Below are positions 33,594-43,352 of a stretch of 64,000 nucleotides of DNA, one piece after another. The stretch spans positions 1-64,000 of the forward strand of contig DAOOUW010000002.1 in the NCBI GenBank assembly GCA_035390885.1, written 5' to 3'. The position numbers were made by a program, and so were the translations under genes. How positions within the stretch are numbered: position 1 is the stretch's first letter; each line of letters starts with the position of its first letter. This DNA is from JAOAFT01 sp035390885. GTDB lineage: Bacteria > Bacteroidota > Ignavibacteria > UBA10030. The notes below the pieces were generated by a model that was not told the DNA's origin, made no database searches, and saw nothing but the letters and a program-made list of their open reading frames with translations.

Positions 33594-36500
33594 ATGCTGC
33601 AATTCTTTAAAAATTTATTTGGAACGAAAAACGAGCGAGACGTTCAGGACCTATACCCTATTGTTGATGAAATCAACCGTTACTATGAGCAATATCAATC
33701 ATTGACGGATGACGAATTGCGTGCAAAAACCACTGAGTTCAAACAGCGAATCAAAGAAGCAATTCAACCTAAAGAAGAAGAGCTTGCCAACATTAAGTCC
33801 CGACTGAGTGAGCAAACATCGTTTGAAGAGCGTGAGGAATTATATCAAAAAATCGATGACATAGAAAAAGAAATTGATGAGACAATCGAAGAAACTCTGA
33901 ATGAGCTTTTACCAGAAGCATTTGCTGTTGTAAAGGATGCTTGCCGTCGGCTGATGGGAAAATCATGGGAAGCTGCTGGAAGCAAAATTGTTTGGGATAT
34001 GATTCCTTTTGATGTGCAGTTGGTTGGAGCGATTGTACTTCATCAAGGAAAAATTGCAGAAATGGCAACAGGCGAAGGGAAGACGCTTGTTGCAACAATG
34101 CCGTGCTATCTCAACGCTCTTTCTGGTCGCGGCGTCCATGTTGTAACCGTAAACGATTATCTGGCTCTACGCGATAGTCAATGGATGGGAAAAGTATATG
34201 AATTCCTTGGATTGACTGTCGGTTGTATCCTTCAAAATATGGATGCGCGCCAGCGCCGTGTTCAGTATGCTGCCGATATTACATACGGCACAAATAACGA
34301 GTTTGGATTCGATTATCTGCGAGATAATATGGTTCTTAGCGCCGATGAGATGGTGCAGCGACCTTATAATTATGCCATTGTCGACGAAGTTGATAGTGTT
34401 CTCATAGATGAAGCTCGTACGCCGCTTATCATTAGTGGACCTGTAGAATCCGAGGAACACAAATTTAATGAGATGAAGCCATACGTTGAGCGCCTCTACA
34501 AAGCTCAGGTTAATCTTATTGCAAAAATTACTGCAGATGCAGAGACACTTCTTCAACAAGGGAAAATGGATGAAGCTGGAGTGCTTCTTCTTCGAGCTCA
34601 AAGAGGTCTTCCAAAAAATAAAAAACTGCTCAAGATATTATCTGAGCCATCGAATAAAACTCTCGTTCAAAAGACTGAGCGTGAATTTCTTCAGGATCAA
34701 GGCGCACGCATGCATGAAATTGATGATGAACTTTATTTCAGCATCGATGAAAAATCGCACACAATTGATCTAACCAATAAAGGCACAACATTCCTTGCCC
34801 AAATTTATCCAGGGAACGATAAGGACTTGTTTATCATTCCAGATATCAGCGCCGAACTCAGTCTTATCGAAGGGGATACAAATCTATCGCTCGAAGAAAA
34901 ACAACGACGTAAAGATGAAGTGAATAAACTCTTTGCCGACAGAAGCGATCGTATCCATACAATTCATCAGCTCTTGAATGCTTACTGCCTCTATGAAAAA
35001 GATGTTGAGTACGTTGTGTCTGAAGATGGCAAAATAATGATCGTTGATGAATTTACAGGCCGATTGTTGCCTGGGCGACGATATTCTGAAGGACTTCATC
35101 AAGCAATTGAAGCAAAAGAAGGAGTGAAAGTCGAGCGGGATACACAAACCCTTGCGACGATTACGCTACAGAATTATTTCAGAATGTACAAGAAGTTAGC
35201 TGGAATGACAGGAACAGCAGAAACTGAAGCTGCTGAATTTTACGACATCTACAAACTTGATGTAGTTGTTATTCCTACAAATAAACCTATTATCCGAATT
35301 GATTTCGACGATCAGGTTTATAAAACAAAGCGTGAAAAGTATAATGCAGTCATAACAGAAATCGAAGAGATGCGGAAGGTGCAGCGTCCAGTTCTTGTTG
35401 GAACAACAAGCGTTGAAGTTTCCGAGACGATTAGCAGGATGTTGAAGCGAAAAGGAATTCCTCACAACGTTCTCAATGCTAAACATCATCAACGTGAAGC
35501 TGAAATAATTGCGCATGCTGGCTTACCTGGTTCGGTTACAATTGCCACAAATATGGCGGGTCGTGGAACGGATATTAAACTCGGTCCTGGAGTGAAAGAA
35601 CTCGGTGGACTTCATATTATTGGAACAGAGCGACACGAAGCACGACGAATTGATAGACAATTACGAGGACGGGCTGGACGGCAGGGCGATCCTGGTTCCT
35701 CGAGATTTTATCTTTCGCTCGAAGATGATTTAATGCGACTCTTTGGTAGCGAGCGTATCGCTCGAGTTATGGAGCGTATGGGATTGCAAGAGGGTGAAGT
35801 TATTCAACATCCGATGATTACGAAGTCTGTTGAGCGTGCTCAGAAGAAAGTTGAAGAAAACAACTACGGCATCCGTAAGCGATTACTCGAGTACGATAAT
35901 GTCATGAACCAGCAACGCGAAGTTATCTACGCACGGAGACGCCATGCGCTGATAGGTGAACGACTACGCGATGATATTTTTGATATGCTTCAAGATGTTG
36001 TAACAAAAATCGTTCAAAAATACTATGGAGAGGGAGATATTGAAGGACTTCAACAGGAAGTTCGTTCTAAATTCCTCGTCAATCTTGATATTACGCCAGA
36101 CCAATTCCAATCATTCGGTGAAAAAGGACTTATCGAAGAAATTGTTCGCCGGGCGCAGGAATTTTACCATCGTAAAGAAGAGCAACTTGGCTCTGAAATT
36201 ATGGGGCAAATCGAAAAAATTGTAATGCTTCAGGTGATCGATGCAAAGTGGCGCGACCATTTACGTGAACTTGATGATTTGAAGGAGGGAATTCATCTTC
36301 GTGGTTATGGACAAAAAGATCCGCTCGTTGAGTATAAGACCGAAGCTTTCTCGATGTTTGTTGAGCTTATGGAAATGATTTCGAACGAAGTACTCGAATT
36401 AGTATTCAAATTATATCCTGAACGTCCAGAACAACTTCCACCGTTACAGCAACGGAGAGCGCCGCGTCGAGGACAACTTGTATACCAGCATGAATCTGCA

Positions 36501-36668
36501 CTTGGCGCTGGTTTACAACCTAACCATGCGCCGGTTCCGGGTGAAGCGCAACAAGCAGCAGGCAGCCCAACAAAAGTACAAACAGTTCACGTTCCTAAAA
36601 AAGTTGGCAGAAATGAACCTTGTCCCTGCGGAAGCGGTAAGAAGTATAAAAATTGCCATGGCGCTTAA
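33594..36668 (+). CDS. secA: Preprotein translocase ATPase SecA
   Basis: Motor of the Sec export pathway, 1024 residues. Walker A is in MATGEGKTLVA near residue 160, Walker B in YAIVDEVDSVLIDEARTPLIISGP, and helicase motifs GTTSVEVSE, TNMAGRGTDIKLG and QLRGRAGRQGDPGSS follow. The tail ends with GRNEPCPCGSGKKYKNCHG, a SEC-C zinc site. About 100 residues lie inserted after the DEAD motif region (EEHKFNEMK to IDDELYFS), a lengthening seen in Bacteroidota-type SecA. An in-frame TTG at 33573 precedes it; I prefer the ATG at 33594, which gives the usual MLQFFKNLFG start. It leads the + strand block with era close behind. Confidence 0.96.
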   Translation: MLQFFKNLFGTKNERDVQDLYPIVDEINRYYEQYQSLTDDELRAKTTEFKQRIKEAIQPKEEELANIKSRLSEQTSFEEREELYQKIDDIEKEIDETIEETLNELLPEAFAVVKDACRRLMGKSWEAAGSKIVWDMIPFDVQLVGAIVLHQGKIAEMATGEGKTLVATMPCYLNALSGRGVHVVTVNDYLALRDSQWMGKVYEFLGLTVGCILQNMDARQRRVQYAADITYGTNNEFGFDYLRDNMVLSADEMVQRPYNYAIVDEVDSVLIDEARTPLIISGPVESEEHKFNEMKPYVERLYKAQVNLIAKITADAETLLQQGKMDEAGVLLLRAQRGLPKNKKLLKILSEPSNKTLVQKTEREFLQDQGARMHEIDDELYFSIDEKSHTIDLTNKGTTFLAQIYPGNDKDLFIIPDISAELSLIEGDTNLSLEEKQRRKDEVNKLFADRSDRIHTIHQLLNAYCLYEKDVEYVVSEDGKIMIVDEFTGRLLPGRRYSEGLHQAIEAKEGVKVERDTQTLATITLQNYFRMYKKLAGMTGTAETEAAEFYDIYKLDVVVIPTNKPIIRIDFDDQVYKTKREKYNAVITEIEEMRKVQRPVLVGTTSVEVSETISRMLKRKGIPHNVLNAKHHQREAEIIAHAGLPGSVTIATNMAGRGTDIKLGPGVKELGGLHIIGTERHEARRIDRQLRGRAGRQGDPGSSRFYLSLEDDLMRLFGSERIARVMERMGLQEGEVIQHPMITKSVERAQKKVEENNYGIRKRLLEYDNVMNQQREVIYARRRHALIGERLRDDIFDMLQDVVTKIVQKYYGEGDIEGLQQEVRSKFLVNLDITPDQFQSFGEKGLIEEIVRRAQEFYHRKEEQLGSEIMGQIEKIVMLQVIDAKWRDHLRELDDLKEGIHLRGYGQKDPLVEYKTEAFSMFVELMEMISNEVLELVFKLYPERPEQLPPLQQRRAPRRGQLVYQHESALGAGLQPNHAPVPGEAQQAAGSPTKVQTVHVPKKVGRNEPCPCGSGKKYKNCHGA

Positions 36669-36695
36669 CACCTACAAGTTGCCTTATTCTTTAAA

Positions 36696-37583
36696 ATGAA
36701 GGCTGGTTACGTTGCATTGGTGGGGAAACCCAACGTCGGTAAATCAACTCTCTTGAATTCTATTTTAAATCAGAAACTTTCGATTGTTTCGAAACGACCT
36801 CAGACAACCCGTCAAAGAGTTCTCGGTATTCTCACTGAACCTGATTATCAGATCGTCTTCATTGATACGCCTGGTTTAATCGAGCCTTGCTATGCTCTTC
36901 AGCGAGAGATGATGAAACACGCACAAGGCGCATTAAAAGATGCAGATGTCATTGTTGCTATTGTAGATCACGTAAATATAGAAGAACAACTAAACGCGAT
37001 ACAAGAGAATGTGCTTGCTGTCGTCGAAAGCAAGCCTGTATTGTGCGCCTTAAACAAAATTGATATGCTCGACGGCGCTCAACGAAAAATGCTCGAAGAA
37101 AGATGTTCCTCGTTCAAAGATTTTTCATCAATAACACCAGTGTCGGCAACTACGAGAGAAAATCTCGATGTGCTTCTTTCGAATATTCTAAACTATTTAC
37201 CCGAGCATCCAGCATACTATCCTGAAGATATTGTAAGCGATAAAGCAGAGCGATTTTTTGTAGCTGAACTCATTCGGGAAAAAATATTCGAACTCTACTA
37301 TGATGAGATTCCTTATGCGAGCGTTGTAGTCGTCAGGGAATTTAAGGAACGAGAGCAAGGGAAAACTTATATTCGAGCTGATATCATTGTCGAACGTGAA
37401 TCACAAAAAATAATTCTTATTGGAAAAAACGGTGAAGCGCTAAAAAAGCTTGGACAATTCGCTCGGCAATCAATTGAATTATTTTTAGAACGAGAAGTGT
37501 ACCTTGAGCTTCATGTCGTTGTTCGGAAAAAATGGCGTAACAATGAACTCATGCTTCGCCAATTTGGTTATATTGCTTCATAG
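36696..37583 (+). CDS. era: GTPase Era
   Basis: Ribosome-assembly GTPase that binds 16S rRNA near its 3' end, 295 residues. G1 is GKPNVGKST at residues 10-18, the switch segment RPQTTRQRV is next, G3 is DTPG, G4 is NKID and G5 is VSATT. The C-terminal KH domain contains KNGEALKKLGQFARQSIE. The domain order is standard. It starts 27 nt after secA and ends 7 nt before a transporter gene. Confidence 0.95.
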   Translation: MKAGYVALVGKPNVGKSTLLNSILNQKLSIVSKRPQTTRQRVLGILTEPDYQIVFIDTPGLIEPCYALQREMMKHAQGALKDADVIVAIVDHVNIEEQLNAIQENVLAVVESKPVLCALNKIDMLDGAQRKMLEERCSSFKDFSSITPVSATTRENLDVLLSNILNYLPEHPAYYPEDIVSDKAERFFVAELIREKIFELYYDEIPYASVVVVREFKEREQGKTYIRADIIVERESQKIILIGKNGEALKKLGQFARQSIELFLEREVYLELHVVVRKKWRNNELMLRQFGYIAS

Positions 37584-37590
37584 AAACAAA

Positions 37591-38496
37591 ATGAATTTAC
37601 GATCGCGTATTATCTTATCTTACATTTTTCTATGTATCGTTTGGGGAACCACCTGGTCAATAGTAAAAATCGGACTTGGAATATTTCCGCCAATTCTTTA
37701 CGCTGCTCTTCGTTTTTTAATTGCTTCCATCGTTCTTGGATTATTCGTTAAAAAAATTCCATCAACAATTCTCAAAGATCGTACTTTTAGAAAAATTGTT
37801 TTGATTCTTACTCTCTTTGAATATTCATTGTCATTCGTATTGATGTACTTTGGACAAATATACATCTCATCTTCGCTAGCGTCGGTACTGTTTGCTACCT
37901 TTCCACTTATGGTCGCAATTGTTACACATTATTCAATCCCTGATGATCGATTGAATAAACGGCAATATGCCGGCATTATTTTCGGCTTCATTGGAGTATT
38001 TGTACTCTTTGCACCATCTTCCGAACCGTTATCGTCTTCTGTAATTCTTGGAATGCTTGCTATTCTTTTAAGCGCTTTTCTTCAATCTATTTCTGTTATT
38101 GTTGTACGAAAATATGGTCAGAGTTATAGTAGTATGCACTACAATTTTCTTGCAATGGTTTTGAGTACTCTTCTCTTGTTGTTCATGAGTTTTTGCTTCG
38201 AAGATTTTTCTTCAACCTATTTTTCTCGTAATGGAATTTTGTCTTTACTGTTTTTAGGAATTTTCGGATTGGCGTTACCGTACGTAATTTATTTTTGGCT
38301 TATCAAGTATCTTAAACCACAAATTCTTTCGCTCTCGGCATTTATTACACCGCTCATTGCTATTGCCATTGGACTTCTCTGGTTGAATGAAACGTGGACT
38401 CATCAAATGACTCTCGGTTCTATCGCTGTGATTTTGGGAATTCTTATAACGCTCTGGGATACAACGCTCGTGAAAAGAATAGATCATTCATCATAA
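37591..38496 (+). CDS. EamA-family (DMT) transporter
   Basis: Inner-membrane permease of about 301 residues with ten hydrophobic helices in two five-helix EamA repeats (VWGTTWSIVKIGL in helix 1, and a second repeat beginning near residue 150 at VILGMLAILLSAFL). The family exports metabolites or exchanges nucleotide sugars; the substrate is unknown. The true start is the ATG at 37591, right after era; the ATG at 37504 would run inside era. The C-terminal repeat ends with LWLNETWTHQMTLGSIAVILG. Confidence 0.85.
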   Translation: MNLRSRIILSYIFLCIVWGTTWSIVKIGLGIFPPILYAALRFLIASIVLGLFVKKIPSTILKDRTFRKIVLILTLFEYSLSFVLMYFGQIYISSSLASVLFATFPLMVAIVTHYSIPDDRLNKRQYAGIIFGFIGVFVLFAPSSEPLSSSVILGMLAILLSAFLQSISVIVVRKYGQSYSSMHYNFLAMVLSTLLLLFMSFCFEDFSSTYFSRNGILSLLFLGIFGLALPYVIYFWLIKYLKPQILSLSAFITPLIAIAIGLLWLNETWTHQMTLGSIAVILGILITLWDTTLVKRIDHSS

Positions 38497-38510
38497 TTTT
38501 TTTATTTCTC

Positions 38511-40382
38511 ATGGTTCAAAATTCTGGACAAGACATTTATAACATACCTTTGAAAGATAAATTGAAGCATCTTCCATCAGAGCCGGGCGTCTATCGTTTT
38601 CTGAATAGGGAAGGAACAGTAATTTATGTTGGAAAAGCTCAGAATCTTCGCTCTCGCGTTCGTCAGTATTTCCATCGCTCTCGAACTGCCGATCCTCGCA
38701 TCAGCTCTATGGTTCAAAAAATTTATGATCTAGAAATTACTGTAACAAAAACTGTAGTTGAGGCATTGATTCTAGAGGCTAATCTCATCAAAGAGTTAAA
38801 GCCGCGCTACAATGTTGTTTTGAAGGACGATAAAAGTTATCCGTACATTATCATCACCGATGAAGAATATCCGCGTGTTTTTGTTACTCGAAAGCGCTTA
38901 CATGGAAAAGCGCAATACTTCGGACCATATACCGATGTCCGCACAATACGTTCCGCATTAAAAACAGTTCGAACGATCTTTATGGTACGAAGTTGCAATT
39001 ATGATTTGACGGAGTCTTCGATTGCGCAACATAAGTTCAAGCTTTGTCTTGATTATCATATTAAAAAATGCGGCGGTCCCTGTGAAGGTTTGGTACCAAA
39101 AACAGAATATCAAGCTATGATACGACAGGTAGCAAATGTACTGCGTGGAAAAACTCGACCCGTTCAAAAATATTTAGAAAATGAAATGGAACGTCTTTCT
39201 GCAAATATGCAATTTGAAGATGCAGCTTATTACCGTGATAAAATTCAGCAGTTAAAAGTTTATGAAGAGAAGCAACAAATGATTGATCCACGGGAACGAG
39301 ATAGAGATATTTTCGGACTTGTTGTGAGCGGCAATGATGGATGCTGCGTTTTATTCCGCGCAAGAGAAGGCAAAATTGTTAACAATCAACATTTCTATCT
39401 TACGCATGCTCAAGAACAATCGAAAGGTGAATTACTCGAAAATGTAATCGAACATTATTATCTCGATACCGATGATTTTCCTGATTTTATTCTTCTTCCG
39501 TTCGACATTCCATCGAAAGAAGTTATCGAAGAATGGTTGAAGTCGAATTCTTCTCATGCAATTTCACTGCTTCTACCATCGAGCGAAGACGATCGTCGTC
39601 TTATCGATCTTGTAACAATGAATGCTCAATATCGTCTGGATGAATTGCTTCTTCTTCGAGAGCAAAGGGAAGGGACGATTCCCGAATCATTAAAAGCGTT
39701 GCAACATGATTTACAACTGCCTGCACTGCCTCGTCGAATTGACTGCTTCGATGTTTCGACTCTACAAGGAAGCGATTCGGTGGCTTCGATGGTTGTTTTT
39801 GTTGACGGGAAGCCGAAGAAGAGCGAATATCGAAAATTTCAGATTAAAACCGTCGAGGGACAGGACGATTTTGCAAGTATGCGTGAGATCATCGAACGAC
39901 GCTATAGCAAAGTTACAGATGAAACGAAGCCCGATCTCATCGTCATCGATGGCGGAAAAGGACAGTTGAGCAGTGCACAAGAAATTCTTCGAACACTCAA
40001 ACTTGACATTCCGATATTAGGATTAGCAAAACGGCTCGAGGAAATTTATTTACCAGATCAATCGGAACCGCAGTTGCTTCCAAAAACATCTTCGAGTTTA
40101 CGACTCCTTCAACGCATTCGTGATGAAGCTCATCGCTTTGCTGTTCAGTACCATCGAACGGTACGTTCCAAACGCATATTGAAAACCGAACTGGAGCTTA
40201 TCGAAGGTGTCGGGAAGAAGCGAGCAACTCAACTTCTTGAAACATTTGGATCTGTTGATGGAATTCAGGCAGCGTCCATAGAACAACTATCGAACGTTGT
40301 AGGTCAAAAAGTCGCTTCCCGAATTCACGAGTATTTCTCATCGAAAGCTGAAGCCTCAAATACATCTCCCTCAATAAAATAA
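38511..40382 (+). CDS. uvrC: Excinuclease ABC subunit C
   Basis: Nuclease that makes both incisions in nucleotide-excision repair, 623 residues. A GIY-YIG domain starts it (SEPGVYRFLNREGTVIYVGKAQNLRSR split across residues 25-55), the UVR segment LENEMERLSANMQFEDAAYYRDKI comes next, then the RNase H-like domain with FDVSTLQGSDSVASMVVF, and two HhH units end it (LIEGVGKKRATQLLETFG). An in-frame start at 38394 lies inside the EamA gene; the ATG at 38511 fits the family length. Confidence 0.96.
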   Translation: MVQNSGQDIYNIPLKDKLKHLPSEPGVYRFLNREGTVIYVGKAQNLRSRVRQYFHRSRTADPRISSMVQKIYDLEITVTKTVVEALILEANLIKELKPRYNVVLKDDKSYPYIIITDEEYPRVFVTRKRLHGKAQYFGPYTDVRTIRSALKTVRTIFMVRSCNYDLTESSIAQHKFKLCLDYHIKKCGGPCEGLVPKTEYQAMIRQVANVLRGKTRPVQKYLENEMERLSANMQFEDAAYYRDKIQQLKVYEEKQQMIDPRERDRDIFGLVVSGNDGCCVLFRAREGKIVNNQHFYLTHAQEQSKGELLENVIEHYYLDTDDFPDFILLPFDIPSKEVIEEWLKSNSSHAISLLLPSSEDDRRLIDLVTMNAQYRLDELLLLREQREGTIPESLKALQHDLQLPALPRRIDCFDVSTLQGSDSVASMVVFVDGKPKKSEYRKFQIKTVEGQDDFASMREIIERRYSKVTDETKPDLIVIDGGKGQLSSAQEILRTLKLDIPILGLAKRLEEIYLPDQSEPQLLPKTSSSLRLLQRIRDEAHRFAVQYHRTVRSKRILKTELELIEGVGKKRATQLLETFGSVDGIQAASIEQLSNVVGQKVASRIHEYFSSKAEASNTSPSIK

Positions 40383-40389
40383 ATTGATA

Positions 40390-42255
40390 ATGAATATAAA
40401 AACGGGTATTTTTTTTGATATGAGTCCATCGAAAATTTTCTTCAGATTATCGAAATATATCTTCAAATATAAGTGGCGAATCCTTGGTGGGTTAATTTCA
40501 GTAGCTATTATGAGTGGGGCAGATACCGCTTCAGCGTTCCTTATCGCTCGGCTCGTTGAGGTGCTGCAAACAATTGGACAACAAGTACGTGCAGGACAGG
40601 AAATACTTGTTCAAGTTCCACCGATTAAATTCTTAGACATCACTCTCTTCAATTTTACTATTCACGGAAAAGCAGAGAGCTTTCAACTTATCTTTCGTTT
40701 TGCAATCGCCGTCATCATCATCATTTTTATTAAAGTGCTCTTTGTCTACGCTCGAGAATATTTGATGAGCTCGGTTCAACAAAAACTTCTCATGCGATTC
40801 AGGATTGAGTTATACAATACGATCGTTGCATTGCCGGTTAGATATTTCGATGTACATAAAACTGGATTCATTATGTCTCGATTTACAAACGATGTCAATA
40901 ATCTTGAGCAGGCAATGTCGTTGATGATCGAGATAGCTCAGAATTGCGTTTACTCGCTCATTTTTGCGACAGCGCTTTTTTATACTAACTGGAAGCTCAC
41001 GATTGCTACAATCTTAATATTTGCTCTCTCTGGCGAAATATCGCGCCGATTCGGCGATAAAATTCGCTCTTATAGTCGTGATCTTACGAATACATTAGCT
41101 GATATTTCAGCTTTCTTGCAGGAAAAAATTTCGGCAGCTCGAGTTGTGAAATCATTTACACGTGAAGAATTCGAGAAGAAAAACTTTAAGCAAAAAGTCG
41201 AAAGCAATTATCATTACTCGATGAAGATTGTACGTGTTATTGCGCTATTAAGTCCGACGAATGAACTTTTCAACACAACTGCTACTTCTTTGTTGGTGAT
41301 CTTTTGCGGATATCTCTTCATTCAGGGCGCTATGACTATTGAATCTATGATTTTCTTTTTACTTCTAATGATAAACCTTGCCAAGCCGATAAAAGCGCTT
41401 GGTGAAAGTATAGCACGGGTTCAAAAGTCATTGGTTTCTGCTGGCTATATCTTTGAAATCCTCGATCTCAATCGTGAGCCTCTCGATGATGAAAAACCGG
41501 CATTTCAGATTACTCGAGGCGAAGTTGAATTCCGTAATGTTACGTTTTCCTATAACAATGAAACGGAAGCTCTCCATAATATCAATTTGCATGTTCTTCC
41601 AGGTGAAAAAATTGCTCTCGTTGGTCCAAGTGGAAGTGGCAAAAGTACGCTGATCAATTTGATTCCTCGATTCTATGAATTACAACAAGGTGAAATTTTG
41701 ATTGATGGTTGTAATATCAATGATATGAATCTTCATTCTCTCCGCAGTCAAATTGCACTTGTGCCGCAGGATATCGTACTTTTTGCTGGAACTATTTATG
41801 ACAATATTAAATATGGGAAGCTTGAAGCTACTTCTGAAGAAGTATATGAAGCTGCTCGATTAGCAAATGCACACGAATTTATTTTAACTTTTGACAAAGG
41901 ATATGAAACAGAAGTGGGTGAGCGCGGTGTTCAACTCTCTGGCGGACAACGACAGAGAATCGCCATAGCCCGGGCAATACTCCGAAATCCAAAAATCTTA
42001 CTCCTCGATGAAGCGACATCAGCGCTCGACACTGAAACAGAATTGTTGGTGCAAGATGCAATCAACAAGCTGATGAAAGATAGAACATCATTTGTCATTG
42101 CTCATAGACTTTCGACAATTGCAGATTGTGATCGAATTGTTGTCCTCGATAGGGGAGAAATCGTTGAAGTTGGAACTCACGAAGAATTAATTCAAAACGA
42201 GAACGGTATTTACAAACGTCTTCATACACTCCAATTTAACATTGACGAATCGTGA
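40390..42255 (+). CDS. ABC exporter, MsbA-like
   Basis: Half-transporter of about 621 residues with an N-terminal six-helix ABC membrane domain and a C-terminal ATPase. Walker A is GPSGSGKST, the signature is LSGGQRQRIAIARA, Walker B is ILLLDEATSALD, and the switch His is in IAHRLSTI. The layout and the helix region with VRYFDVHKTGFIMSRFTND match MsbA, which flips lipid A-core across the inner membrane. The next two genes are heptosyltransferase-like, which supports an LPS role over drug export. The exact start is uncertain: TTG 40384, ATG 40390 and ATG 40420 are all possible. Confidence 0.85.
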   Translation: MNIKTGIFFDMSPSKIFFRLSKYIFKYKWRILGGLISVAIMSGADTASAFLIARLVEVLQTIGQQVRAGQEILVQVPPIKFLDITLFNFTIHGKAESFQLIFRFAIAVIIIIFIKVLFVYAREYLMSSVQQKLLMRFRIELYNTIVALPVRYFDVHKTGFIMSRFTNDVNNLEQAMSLMIEIAQNCVYSLIFATALFYTNWKLTIATILIFALSGEISRRFGDKIRSYSRDLTNTLADISAFLQEKISAARVVKSFTREEFEKKNFKQKVESNYHYSMKIVRVIALLSPTNELFNTTATSLLVIFCGYLFIQGAMTIESMIFFLLLMINLAKPIKALGESIARVQKSLVSAGYIFEILDLNREPLDDEKPAFQITRGEVEFRNVTFSYNNETEALHNINLHVLPGEKIALVGPSGSGKSTLINLIPRFYELQQGEILIDGCNINDMNLHSLRSQIALVPQDIVLFAGTIYDNIKYGKLEATSEEVYEAARLANAHEFILTFDKGYETEVGERGVQLSGGQRQRIAIARAILRNPKILLLDEATSALDTETELLVQDAINKLMKDRTSFVIAHRLSTIADCDRIVVLDRGEIVEVGTHEELIQNENGIYKRLHTLQFNIDES

Positions 42256-43352
42256 AAGATCCTCTCTACAAACGTATAGAGCTATGGTTTCGACGAATGC
42301 TGATCAAAATGCTTGGGACTATAGTTCACCGAAGAAAATCAACTGCACTTCCAAGTAAAGCCGAAAATGGAAAGTATCTCTTTATTCGTCAGGACAGGAT
42401 CGGCGATGTACTTGTTTCTACTCCGTTGTTCCGACTTTTAAAATTAAGATTTCCAAATGCAACGATCGATGTGCTCTTGAGCAAAAATAATGAGTTTGTG
42501 TTAGCAAATAATCCTCACATCCGAAAAAGATGGATTTACACAAAAAAGGTAGGCGATACACTACGACTCATCCATGCTCTTCGAAAAGAACACTATGACT
42601 ATGCCATCGACCTCATTGATAATCCATCGGCAACTTCAACAATTGCGTGCTTACTCTCTGGTGCAAGAACTACAATCGGGCTCGATAAAGAAAATAGTTA
42701 TGCGTATGATATTTCCGTTCCGCTACCTTCAAGAAAAGAGACACATATCGTCGAACGGTTAGCGCAACTTTTAACGCCGTTCGGCATTTCTCCTGGGCCA
42801 GATGAACTTATCATCGAATATTTTCCATCGAATGATTCCCGAAATTTTGCAAATCAGTTCTTAGGAAATGCGAAGTTAAAAGACAAAAAATTAATCGGCA
42901 TCAATATTTCTGCCGGTGGAAATGTTCGATTCTGGGGAGTAGAAAATTTTAAGAAACTTATTCGGTACCTCGAAAACAATTATCCTGCATATCAAAATTT
43001 GCTGCTCTATAACTCGGATTATTCTGAAAAAGCGCTTGAAATAGGCGCTCATTTTAGTTCTGTTACCTTGTCTCCAATAACCCACACCTTCGACCAATTT
43101 GCTGCACTAATCGAAAAGGTAGAGCTTCTTATAACACCTGATACATCTGCAGTACACCTTGCCGCTGCTTTTTCTATTCCGTCTGTTGTACTCTATGTTC
43201 AATCTAACCCAAATTTACGGATTTGGGAACCTTACCGTACCCCCTGTGAACCGGTTGTTACCAATGTAGATGACCTTACGACAATTACTGTCGAAGAAGT
43301 AATCAAAGCTGTTGATCATCTCTTCAAAAGAACATCAAAGTTGATTTCATGA
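42252..43352 (+). CDS. GT9-family glycosyltransferase (heptosyltransferase-like)
   Basis: Predicted LPS-core heptosyltransferase-like enzyme of 366 residues with a GTG start that overlaps the MsbA-like gene's stop. RQDRIGDVLVSTPLFRLLKLRFP near residues 46-68 is the family's first motif, and the second is ITPDTSAVHLAAAFSIPSVVLY with the conserved Asp-Thr near residue 298. Residues 1-40 are basic and precede the usual start of the fold. Donor could be ADP-heptose, but no hldE or gmhA is here. It is followed by a second family member. Confidence 0.88.
   Translation: MKDPLYKRIELWFRRMLIKMLGTIVHRRKSTALPSKAENGKYLFIRQDRIGDVLVSTPLFRLLKLRFPNATIDVLLSKNNEFVLANNPHIRKRWIYTKKVGDTLRLIHALRKEHYDYAIDLIDNPSATSTIACLLSGARTTIGLDKENSYAYDISVPLPSRKETHIVERLAQLLTPFGISPGPDELIIEYFPSNDSRNFANQFLGNAKLKDKKLIGINISAGGNVRFWGVENFKKLIRYLENNYPAYQNLLLYNSDYSEKALEIGAHFSSVTLSPITHTFDQFAALIEKVELLITPDTSAVHLAAAFSIPSVVLYVQSNPNLRIWEPYRTPCEPVVTNVDDLTTITVEEVIKAVDHLFKRTSKLIS

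Noticed and set aside
36478..36699. Small basic frame at the end of secA
   Set aside because: It lies in another frame of the secA zinc tail, which is clearly coding.
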